Part shown: piece after piece, positions 34,301 to 46,300 of the stretch | Position numbering within the stretch: the stretch's first letter is position 1 | Layout: the number at the start of each line of letters is the position of its first letter | Source: Anaerolineae bacterium | Lineage (GTDB): Bacteria; Chloroflexota; Anaerolineae; Promineifilales; Promineifilaceae | Direction of reading: 5' to 3' | DNA: 64,000 nucleotides | Assembly (NCBI GenBank): GCA_030425205.1 | Contig: JAUIAP010000015.1 | Coordinates: forward strand, 1-64,000 | Program-made: the position numbers and the translations under genes | Notes under the pieces: generated by a model | Database searches by the model: none | What the model saw: the letters and a program-made list of their open reading frames with translations, nothing else | What the model was told of the DNA's origin: nothing

Positions 34301-37300
34301 GTATGGATTGCCAAAGACGTCTCTGACAAATTGCGGGTCTGCAATGAGGTCGTCAACCCCCTGCGTCACACCGTCAAAGTTGGTTGGATTGCCAAAAACG
34401 ATGTTGTAGTTGCTGTAGAGTGTCGCAACTGGCGCGGAGCTGATCCCCGATTCGCCGTTGTTGGCAACGATGTTGTTGGAAATTTCCGCCCACGACTGGT
34501 CGCCCGTCGTCAGCCCAGTGCGAATGCCGTAGCGGGTGTTGTCCGCGACAGTGTTGAACAGCGCAACCCCAGAGCCACCGCGTGCAAAGATGATGCCGCT
34601 CTCGTTGCTCTCGACCAAGTTGCCCAACAGAATCACGTTGCTGCTGTCGATGCCAATGCGAATCCCGGCGGAGGCGTTGTTGGCGGGCAGTGAGCCTGTG
34701 ACGTGGCAGTGACGCACGGCGACATTGCGAACGCGCTGCATCCAAATCGTACTGTGCTGCGTGTCGATGCCCGTGCCGTCAATCGTCACATTGTCCGCGC
34801 CGTCACAAACCAAGTTGATGTAGCTCGGCATGTACAGTTTTTCGTTGTACGTGCCAGCCGCCACGCCGACGGTGTGCGCCCCATTTGCGGGAATGCCCAG
34901 CGTCATCGTGCGCCGATTGGCTGCCGCGAGTGCGTCTGAAATGACGTTGAACGCATCGACGCTAAACGTCAGCCCGTCGTTGAGACAGGTTTGGCAGTAG
35001 TCGTCATCGACGTAGAAACCCGCCGCGCCAAATTCACTGTAGCCGATGTCGGTGCGTCCGCCTGCACCCGGTGGAGATGGGTCGCTCGGATTGCCCGCGT
35101 CGATCATGGGCGAGAAGGCGAGTAGGGTGTAATCATCGCTCAGAATGTTAGTAAAGAGGGGGTCGGCAAAAACCTCCCCGACTCCCGGTTCGTTGATGGG
35201 GGTGTTGTCGATGGTGAGATCGGCCGAATTCCCAAAGAACCCGTTATAGCGATGTAGTGCCGTCGCCCCCGATTGATAGCCTAACGCCGTTCCTGTGTGA
35301 TGGACAAAGAGCGTATTACGGACATCAATTGGTGCATTCCCATTGGCAACCACGCCGTTTTCGTTGTTGACGAGCGTGTTGTTGACGATTTCGACCGTCG
35401 TTTCTGCGCCGTCAATTTGGATGGCCTCCACCGTTTCACGCACGATGTTGCGCGTGATGCGGATGTTGGCCGCGCCATCTTCGACGTAAATGCCGTCATG
35501 CATTCCCGCGCCATGCAGCGTCACATTTGCCAACGTCACGCCGCGAATCCCCTCCATCGTGACGAGTGGCAGCTCGCCAGCGCGTGGGCTGACGGGTGGT
35601 TCGATCACCGTCACTGCCGCCCCCGAGCCAAACAGCGAGACACCGCTGACCAGATAGAACGGCTCCTGATAGACACCGCCTTCGAGATAGATCGTCTGCG
35701 ATCCGCTGTCAACCGCCGCCTGAATAGAGGTGAAGCAGCCCAAACAGCCCGTCGCTGAGACGGTCGCGGGTGGCGCATAGCTGTAGTAGCCGCTGGTTAA
35801 GGTGGAAGCCGCGCCTGTGCGATACCCATTGTTGGCGGGATCGAGATAGTCAGCTTGGGCATGGGTCAGCGTCGTTGCACCGTCGCTCGGTGTCCATGTT
35901 GTGCCAGCCCCGCCGACCAGCTCGACGTTGCTGTTGATGATGTTGTAGTCGTCTTTTAAGCTGTTGGCCTGTTCAAAGCCGAGCCACGTCGCGTTGGCGG
36001 TGCTGCCGGGAACGACGAACGTGGTGTCGGTGATGGTGAGCTTATTCGGCCGAATCGTCGGTACATCCAAGCGCCACAGCTGGCGCGAGCTGCCCCCAAT
36101 CGTCAGATAAAACGCATCATCTGCCCGCACCAATCCGCTGCCGCTGCTAACCGCTGGCATGCCCGTCGCCACGCTGTCTAAATTCTCCCAGACCTCATCG
36201 CCCAAATGGTAACGCCGCAAGAGTGGTTGCGATGACCCGTTGGCAGTGACGTAGAGATAGTCGCCATCATCCCACTTCATGCTGGGGCTGACGGCCGTGA
36301 AGGGAGGTGCGCTAAGGGTTGACCATTGGAGGGTGCTGAGATCGTAGCGATAAAATGCTTGATCGTTTGACTGTGCATCGCCGATTAGCAGATAGAGCGC
36401 ACCAGAAGCATAGGCGAGACGACTGTTTGTATCGAGTTGTGCTGTCCCGTTGGCGGGGGTCAGGGCAGCGCGTTGGTCCCAGTCGTCCAGATTCGGCCGA
36501 TAACGCAACAGCTGATACTGCCCATCCGCCACGTAGACGATAAACAGATTGCCGTTGCCGCTGTGTTCGGCGGCAACTGTATTTCGGCCGAACTGCTGCA
36601 TCACGGGATCGTGACCGATCTCCCATGCGCTCCAGCCGTTGTCGTAGCGATAGGGCTGCGCCCAGCGTGCTAGATTCTGCACGGCGACACCGCCCGCTTC
36701 CTCAAACACACCACCCGCATAGACGTCACGCACATCAGCCAGCAACACGTTCACTCGATTGTCTGTTCCCGTGCGGAACCTCTCCCAACCACTGCCATTC
36801 CAGCGGCCGAGATAGTCGATGTTGGTAAAGTGACCGCCAGCCAATAAGTCGCCATCCGCGTCAATCGCAACCGCATTCACTTGCGCGTTGAGACCGCTGC
36901 CCAACGCTTGCCATCCGTCATTACGCAGAACGGCAACGTTCGACGCATTGATCGCGTAGGTGGTTGTCTCAAGCTCTGAGAAACTGCCGCCGATCAGTAT
37001 GTCACTCCCCATTGTGGCGATGTCATAGACCGGGCCATTGATATCGACCTTGTCACTTGAATCGACAGCCGTCCATGTGGTGTTGACCATATCCCATGTG
37101 GCGAAATTCGCGCCCAAGACAGCGCCTGCCCCTGGTTGTGCAAAATGCCCCCCCACATGTAGATTGTTGCCAACACGTGCCAATGCCTGCACGCTTGCTT
37201 CTGAACGGTCTGCAACACCGCCATCTAATGGTGTCCAACTACTGCCATTCCAATGGGCAATGCGGTGGCGTGTCTCTTTTAAAATGACCTCAAGTGATTC

Positions 37301-40300
37301 GATGTCATTTTCGACATCATCGCCATTGTCAAAGGTTAGATCGCTTAAATCTTCCCGATTGTCGGCAATGACGATCATGTGACTGTTGAAATCTTGTTGC
37401 AGATATGCCTCGACGTAAACAAGGTCGCCTACGATGATAGAATTGGCGACATCATTCCATGGTTGATCGTCATCTGCATTGCGATGTTCGCCAATGTCCA
37501 ATATCCAGCAATCACCCGTGTAATCCTCCGATTCAAACAGCGCGATCTCATAGTCGTTGGGCTGACACAAAGAGTTGGAACGTGTTCCCACATAATTGTC
37601 TAGCTGGACGCGCAAAGAGCCGACATCGTTGCCCAAGAAATCATTGCTATCAAAGGCGATTTCATCCGTTTCTTCCATATCTGTTGAGAGAGTGACTCGC
37701 GCTCCCTCAAAATTCTGGTCGTCGTATAACACCGCTTTGACATTGATGCCGACTAGAATTGAGCCATCATCTTCGTCAGGGAAGTGGCGTTCATCGTTAT
37801 TGTCGTAGTCGCCGATTTCAAACACCCTACACCAATCAGTTCTGTCATTGATGTTGTAATCTTCAGCATCAAACAGGGCGACTTCATAAGGGCCAGGAAT
37901 GCAATGTGAGGGGATGTTAGATGGCCTGTCGTTGGGAACGCCTGATGGTTCATCGAAATCGCCACCGGCATAGACGCCGCCATTGCCGTCGGCCGCCAAT
38001 GCCCGTACAGGCTCGTTAAAGCCGCTTTCAATGTCGGGATCGGCCGATCCCGAACTCAGCGCAAGCCACTGTGTCCCATTCCACTGCGCCACATGATTGG
38101 CGACCACATTTGTGCCGTTGACGCGATTAAAGTCGCCACCGACGTAGAGCGAACTGCCCGAAACGGCCAGCGCGTAAACTTCTCCATTTGTGCCACCTCC
38201 AAGCGCACGCCATTCCATTCCATTCCATACCGCAATGTTGTTGGCGGCAACGCCGTCAATCTCGCTGAAATAGCCGCCGACATAGATTTCACCCGTCGCG
38301 TCGTCTTTGGCGATGGCGTTGATGCGGGCAGAGAAGAGGTTTTGAATCTCAACTTGGCTCAACTCACGTTGATAAATGCGCATATCATCGAGATGACCGC
38401 CAAAATAGCCGCTGTCATCAAAGCGTTTGCCGATGAAGATTGGGCCGCTGCCAATGTACGGTGTAAACACACTATCTTCTGCCACAACGATCCCGTCACG
38501 ATAGATGGTGCGCCGCGTTTGGGAAAATGTGCCGGCATTAATATAGCGCACGCTACATGCCCAATGATGCCAGTCGGTATCAGTGTACGCCATGCTAGTG
38601 TTCAGGTCATTGCCCCAGAAGGCACAGGTAAACGTGTTGTCACTGCGGAAGCCGATGTGTAACCCATTGTTATCTGAATCTGTTCCCTGTGTCACAATAT
38701 AATCATCGGTTGAGGGGCTTCCGCGTTTCGCCCAAAATGCGACGGTGAAATCACGTTGATTGAGCGCGATGCTCGGTGCATCGAGGTAATCTTCAAAGAA
38801 GCTGCTTAGGCTGATTGAGTAGGGGTTATCCAAATCATTGGGTGCGCTCTCTTCCCGCCAGTTAACGGTGTTCGAGAGAGAATGGTGCAGCGTTGCAGTA
38901 TTCCCATTGCCAGAGCTATCGGCCGCCGTAGACCCACTGCCGTCATCAAATTTCCAGTGAGCGGCGAGGTTGAATGCAATGGGAGTGGGCTGATTAGAGA
39001 CCCCTGTGCCGAGATAGTTGCCGCGCAGAACGCCGAGCGCGTCGCCATCGGCAAAGTGGATCGCAGCATCGAGCGTCTCGGGTGTGTTGCTGTTTTGGCT
39101 CCAACTATCATTCGCTACATCGTAAATGCCCAATGTCGAGCTGCCTTTGGTGGGCAGCGCGTAGATTAAGCTGCCGTCATCGGCCGAAATCAGATCGCTC
39201 TCCACTCCAATCGTAAACGGCGTGTCGCTCTTTATTGTGAACTGCGGTGAGTAGAGCGGGTCGGGGTCGCCAGTGATGTGGATAATTTCGGCCGAATTGC
39301 CCGCGAACGTGCTGTCCGCCACCGCCAGCACGCTGGTGCGATCTGTGCTGATCGCGTGTTCTGTGTCGTAAACGAGCAGGTGATCGAGCTGCGTCGTCAG
39401 CGTCGGCGTGATTTCGCCGCCCACCCCCGCATTGCTCAAGCGCACCCCGTTCGTCGCATTGCGAATCGTCATCTGCGACACCTGCACGCCCGTCGCGTCG
39501 GCAATGGTCACCGCCGTGCCGCCTTGCCCATCGACAAAGACCGCATCCGCATTGACCCCTTGCACCACCACATCATCAGTGCTGATGGTGAACGGTGTGT
39601 ATAAACCAGGATAGAGCAGCAGCACGTCATTTGCGCCAGCCGCTGCCAGCGCATCGGTCACGCTGTCATAGCAAGGCGTGTTGCCACCGCATAATAGATC
39701 ATCATCGACATGCAGCGTCGCCAATATCGCGGAACGGTTCGGCGCGACCAGTGGTGCGAGCGGCAAGCTCTCCACGGCGTAATGGGACGTGTCGCTAAAG
39801 TCGATGTCGTTGATGACGTTGCGACTGGCCGTCAACTCAATGGGTAACAGCAGCAAGTCGGAAGAAAAATCGCAGTTGAGGTCTGCCCCCGCTGCAAATG
39901 GGGTCGAGGCTGCATCGGCAACATCGTTGATGGTCGCTGCAACGGGCGGATTGGCTGGCAAACTGTCGCCGCCGTGAATCAGGAACGCGCTGTTGTCGGC
40001 CGTTCCCAGCAGAATGTCGTTGAAGCCGTCGGCATTGACATCTCCCGGCGCGGCTAAAAATCCGCTGGGTGCCGGTGTATAACCTGCAAATTCGACCCCA
40101 ACGTTCAATGCACCCGCAGCCCCATAAACGAGGCGCGGCGCGTTGCCACTGCTCAGAATAAAGTCGTCTAGCTGATCGCCATTGACATCACCCAACGCCA
40201 CCACGTGGTCGGTGCCAAAGCCCACGCTGCCGATAAATTGCTTGTTGTTGGCAGCTGGATCAATCACAACGTTGCTGCCAAACGCGACTGTGTCGGGGAT

Positions 40301-43300
40301 TTCTGCGATTGACTGCACATATAGCCCCACGCCGCCACCAAGCGCGTCGGCTGGGTCGCTGACCGCCCAATCATCGAGCTGATCGCCGTCGATGTCGCCC
40401 AAGCCAGTGATGCGTGCGTCGCCGCCGATGTCGAAGAACGCCGCCGCGTGCAACAGTGCATCGAGATCATCGTCGCGCCAGACAACTTCGTTGGCGAGAA
40501 TCAAGACCGCTTGCGCTTCGCCGCCGATCAGCAAATCAGATTGTCCATCGCCGTTGACATCGCCGGGAGCGGCGACCCATCTGCCCAAGCCATAGCCAGC
40601 GGGTGCAACAAAGATGTGTTGCAACGCCTCGGAGCTGCTGCTCAAATCGTTTGTGCCATAGGGTCGCAATTTGCCGTAGACGAGAATCGCACGGTTATTG
40701 GCGGGGTCGCCGATCAGCATGTCAGCGAGGCTGTCCCCGTTGACATCGCCAACGGCAGCGATCTGTGCGCCTAAACCCGCGCCTGCCGTTCCGACAAAGA
40801 CGCTTTCGCCATCGCTGAGCATTTCGGCCGAATTCGGTAGTTCAAAATCACCCGTTTGCCCATAGACAATATGAATCCGTCCATTGCCGTTGTCGGCCGC
40901 TGGTAGCCCAATCGCCATGTCGCCACGTCCATCGCCGTTGATGTCACCCAACCATTGCAGGGTTACGCCGTCGTCGTCATCGTGGACGGAATCGGCCGAT
41001 AACCAGACGGTCGCATCGTCCAAGCTGTCCAACGTCCCGATCAGCTCCGTCGGACGTGGTGGCAGCGGCAAGTTGCCACGATCATTGGCATAGCCGAAGA
41101 TGACGCTGTTGCTGTCGATGGTCGGGATCGTTTCATTGTTAAGACGTGATGTTAAATCGCTCGTCGGTGGCACGACATCGACCACGACATCACGATGCAC
41201 GATCTCGCTGAGATTGCCAGCGCGATCATACGTGCGAATGTCGATGGTGTGCGAACCCTGTGCGCCGCTGCCGAGTAGCCAGCTATACGACCACGTTGGC
41301 GACGTGCCGTTGTCGCTGATCGTCGCTTCGCGCCAGTACGTCTCGTCAATGTTGAGCTGCACGCGGGCGATGCCAGAGAGGTTGTCGGTCGCGTCGCCCG
41401 TAAGCAGGACGGTCGTGCCGACGTTGTTGATCAACGCATCATCGTCGAGATCGGTTTGCACCGTTGGTGGGGTGTTGTCAACGGTGACGGTGTGGGAGTC
41501 GATGGGAGAAGTTCGGCCGAAATGGTCAGTCGCCCGCGCCCGCACCGTGTAAACACCGTCATCTGGCAGCGTCCACGTTTGCACCCATAATCCGACATCG
41601 ACCGTTTCGGTGAAGCCATTGCCATCATCCAAATCAACCTCGACCGTCTCGACCCAACTGGTCGGGTCACTCGCCGTGCCGCCAACGACAAAACTGCTGC
41701 CGCGTAAAAATGCCCCATCCGCTGGCGCAAAGATCGCCACGTCGGGATCATCGACATCGACGAAAATATCAATTGTTCCGTCGATCACTTTATCTTGATA
41801 GGGCAAGCTGTAGCTGATGACGCTCGTCTGTGAGCTGGTCAGCGTCGGATCAACTTGCGTTGTGAACTGTGTGCCAGCCCCTTCACCCAGTTGCAACGTG
41901 AAATCTTGAATGTCGAATGTGTTGTTGAAGTGCCAGAGATAGCCTGTGCCACCGTTGGGGCAGGTCGCGTCACGTTTGAACGGTTCGCGGTCGCCAACCA
42001 TGCTACCACCCTGAATGTTGATTAGCTCAGGCGGTAGGCAAAGACTCAATGCCGTTTCAACTGGGAACGCGCCGACGCTTGCCAACAGCACGGTCAAGGA
42101 CACCTCATCGCCGGGTTCCACAAAGACGGCTTGCCGCCCATCGGGAGCCGCTTGGTAAGCGGGTGGCTCTGCGAGGACAAGCAGGGCAGGGGCATCGTTG
42201 ACGGCGTTCGGGCTTGTGCCGTTTTTGCGTTCTTGGCTATCAGATAAGTTGTCGTTGTCGGCATCGGCCGAAAGTGGGTCAGAGTAGACATGCACCGTGC
42301 CATAGGTTGGAATATTGATCTCCCAACCGCCGACCCAATTGCCATTTGCGTCTTGGTGATACACCTCTTCGGCGTCCGTGAGACTGTCGCCGTCCGAATC
42401 GGCCGATGCGATATTCGTCCCAATTGTCAGCTCAAAGCGATCATTCAACGTGTCGCCGTCCGAATCAGCTTTGAGTGGGTTTGTCCCCAACTCATTGCGG
42501 CTATCGACCTCAAACTTGTCGGAAAGACCATCACCATCAGTGTCCCAATTGGTGGGTGACGTGCCAACCGCCGCTTCTTCAGCCGCCAGCAGCCCATCCC
42601 CATCGGGGTCAGGATTGTTGATCCCCGACCACGACCAGAAGCCAGTTAATCGTTCTGGCAGCACGTCGAGATACAGTTCAGAGCGAAATGCCTCCGCATC
42701 GTCGTCATCGAGCGCGCCGGGCAGATTGACATCTTCTGTCTTGATCTTTTTCTGTGGGCAAAATCCCAACGTGAGCCCGCTGCCAACACATAGCTCATAG
42801 CGCAAGTCGAAGTCGATAAAGGTGTTGAGCGGTAGCCGCACATTGCGTTGTGCACCTATAAAGTGGTAGCGCACGCCAACCTCATTCTTGCAGAGAATCA
42901 GTTCATAAGGCGTGACAATTTCGCAATCTGAATCGTCACTCGCGTCGGAGTCGTCACGGGCAGGAATCATCGTGCCATCGAGCAGACGGTTTTGTAATTC
43001 TGCTGTGGCGGCTCCCGCACTGCTTTCCCCTTCGTAAAAGCCCAGCGCACCCGAATCATGCAGGTCGTCGGAAACGCCGCTGTCGGGATAGATGTCGCGG
43101 TCAAACGTATCACCGCTGAAGAAATCCTCTGCGCTGTAGGACTCATCAGTCGCTTGGATCTCCCCTTCAAAGCGGTCGCTGAAGGTAAACGCCCCCGTGA
43201 CAGCGGGGCCACGCGCCCGCATAAAATCGCCACCGCTAAATAAGGTGCGCGGTTCTGTAAATCCGATGTTACCCGGCTCAGTCAGCAGGGTGGTATTGAC

Positions 43301-46300
43301 AAGCGCGTTGGCAAGATTGCCAGTGACCCACTCGGTGATGCTAAACACCTCGCCCGTGGCAAGGAATGTGATCAGCGCGAGCAGACCATCAATGATGCCA
43401 AAGATAGCGAGCAGGACGAGGATCGTTGCGCCAATAATCGTCCCAATCGGGAAGATGGCGAGCAGAATAATCGCAACGATGATCAGGATGAGCAAAACGA
43501 GCGCGATGATCGAGGCGACGATGGCGCGACCAATCTCCTGATCGATAGTCATGCGACTTTTTGAGTTGGCCGCCAACAAGCCAAACATCACCCAGATGAT
43601 AACGAGGTTGGCGACAAAGGCGATAATGGCAATGACAACGCCAATGATGGCAAAGACGACCGTTGCGGCGGAAATGGCAGCCGCTAACTTTGTCGTGGCG
43701 TTGACAAGATGTAGCACGGCATTGACGATGTCAAAAATCGCGCTGATTAACGACAGTGTCGCGCTGACAACAGCCAGTGATAGACTGGTTGTTGTCACCC
43801 AATGAAGCGCGTCTTCGTTGCATTCGTCCCCTTCAGTATCGTTTAGCTCCAAACCGGCACATACCGTTTGTGCCAACCCTAAACCAGCCGACGCGATGGC
43901 GACTAACGCGCTTAAAACAAAGACGAGTAGACCAACGATGAAACCGATGACACCGAGTGCAAACGCCATCCCATTTTTCATCTTATCAGCGACAAAATTG
44001 CCTTTCCAATTATCAGCAGCACTGTTGACACTGAAATTTCTAGCTCTGTAAGCCGAAATCATTTCATAGGCTTCAAGAGCAGCCAACACTTCGCTGACAC
44101 TACTGACGAGAATGTCTAGCGTGTTTTCAGTTGCCTCGATGGCTAAGGAGCCTAAGCTGTCGACAAATTCAAGAGCGGCCGCGACTTGCGCTGTTTCGAG
44201 CATTTGGCTCGGTGCATCAGAGTAGTCGTTGCCGCTAATCACGTTTGATTGGGCAAGCGCGGCATCGGCCGAAACCTGATTGACCAACACATAGTTGCCC
44301 TGTGTCATCATGCGCGAAAAGCCAACGTTAAACGTCATATAACCCATAAACGCGCCGATGCGCGTGAAGCTGGCGTTCATACTAGGATAATCGGACTGCA
44401 TCTCCTCTGCCATGCGTTGCCAGTCGGTATCGTCATAGCGGTGCATGATAATCTCCATCATGCGAGCAGGGTTGGTGACATCCCACGCGCCGTTGACGTT
44501 TTCATAGAGCGTTAGCTCAACATCTCGTAGCGTGTTGACGCTGATTTCGGAAAGGTTGACGTGAATGCCGATGCCCTGTTGTGTCGTCGTTCCGATCCCT
44601 TCTGGGACAGGGAAGGTGCGCTCTTCGGGCGTGATCTGCATGGTGGCGAGTTCGGCCGATCCGATCTCCGTCTCTGTCGCGGAAACGAGCGTCGCACAGC
44701 GGAACTGGCTCGCATCGCCATCTTGACACAGGTCGGCATAGGCACTGGCGGGATAGTTTGTGTCCAAAAAGTTGGTAACGATCTCACCTGCGCCGCCCAA
44801 CATCGCATCTTGATGATCAAAACGCGCCAATTCGGGCAAGGTCGTCAGCGGATCATCGATCCCCCAGGTCGTCTCAAAGGGAGCCTGTGGGTTTTGGAAG
44901 CGCACCATAATCTCTTCCAACATTGTGCGCCCAACGGGTTGATTTTCGACTTCCAACGCATCTAAAAAGATCGCGTTCATTCCAAACATAAACTCAAATA
45001 GCGTTTTATCTTCGGTCGGTGTGTCGGGTGTGCCAAAGACGGTTGCCGAGACATCACCACTGCGCGTGACGCGCAAGCCGGTCAAGCGATACGGTTCGTA
45101 ATAGGTATGGGCTGGTTTTTGTTCGCCACTACACCCATTGGTCGCGCAAAAATCATTGTCGATCAGCACTGTCCACGTCAGTCGGGCATATTCCCATTCG
45201 AGCGTTGCAAAGTCATCGGGTGCGTAGGCGATCTTGCCATAGAAGTTGGAAACTGCGCCGTCCCCTTGTGTGAACAGCGGCAGACTAACGCGGAACTTGT
45301 CATCGTCTTGCGAAACGATGAGACCATACTTTTCGGTCAGCTCTGCGTTGGGAGCGGCCGACGATTGCACTTCGAGAAATGGCAGCAGCGTGATGTCGGC
45401 GGGAGAGTCGTCGAAGTCTTGAATTTGACCGAGCACATCTTCAGGCCAGTCAAGTGGGGTCGTCGTGTAACGCAAGTGGTCGCTGTTTTGCGGCTGAATC
45501 TGTACTTCGATATAGACATATTCATCCCCTCTATCGCCGCTCAGATTGAGTGAAAGCGTGTTGTGGTGGGGTTGAACGACAAAGGGGGAGAGGTCGATGC
45601 TATCAACCACGCCATCGCCGTCGTTGTCGTCATCCCAAACGTTGGGTTGCCCATCTTGATCTTGGTCAAAGTTGGGCGCATTGCCCCATGGTGCGGGTAG
45701 TTCTTGCAAATCGCGCAAGCCATCTTTGTTGGAGTCAGGTTCGAGTGGATTGGTCGTCCACATTTGACCGGCATATTCAAATCCTGAGATTTCTAGTGTA
45801 TCGGTGATGGTGTCATAGTCGCTGTCGAGGCGATAGATGCTGGTTCCAATACAAGTTTCTGCAAAGTTGCTGAGACCATCCTCGTCATAGTCAAGAGTAG
45901 GATCACCATCACCACAGGCGTTGAGTGCGTTGCGTGTATCGTGGATGGTGGTTGCACGCACGGGCGCATCTGGCGGTGCGTCTGCTTGCGGATCTGTCTC
46001 AGGCGGTTGCGCCGTCTGCAAGCCGAGTGCGTCAAAGATTGGGTTACTGCGCTGGCCGGCGTTTTCGGCCGCCTCTGCCTGTCGCTCAAAATAGCGCATA
46101 TAGGGCAGCGGCTGCAGAAACGGTGTGCCGACCATGAGGAAGATCAGGGAGTAGGCGAGGAATGCGTGGATGCGTTTCGGCCGAATCAAATACAACCGTA
46201 CAAACACTACAACGACCAAAATCGCCGCAAAAATCAGCAGCGTAGAGGGTACACCCTCGACTATCGCCGTTTGTGTCGCCTGTGATGCCTGTTGAAAACG

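Noticed and set aside
34052..34693. 213-aa and other plus-strand frames inside the giant gene
   Set aside because: Shadows of a 15.8-kb intact coding frame with recognisable domains; repetitive Asp/Gly codons leave the opposite strand open.
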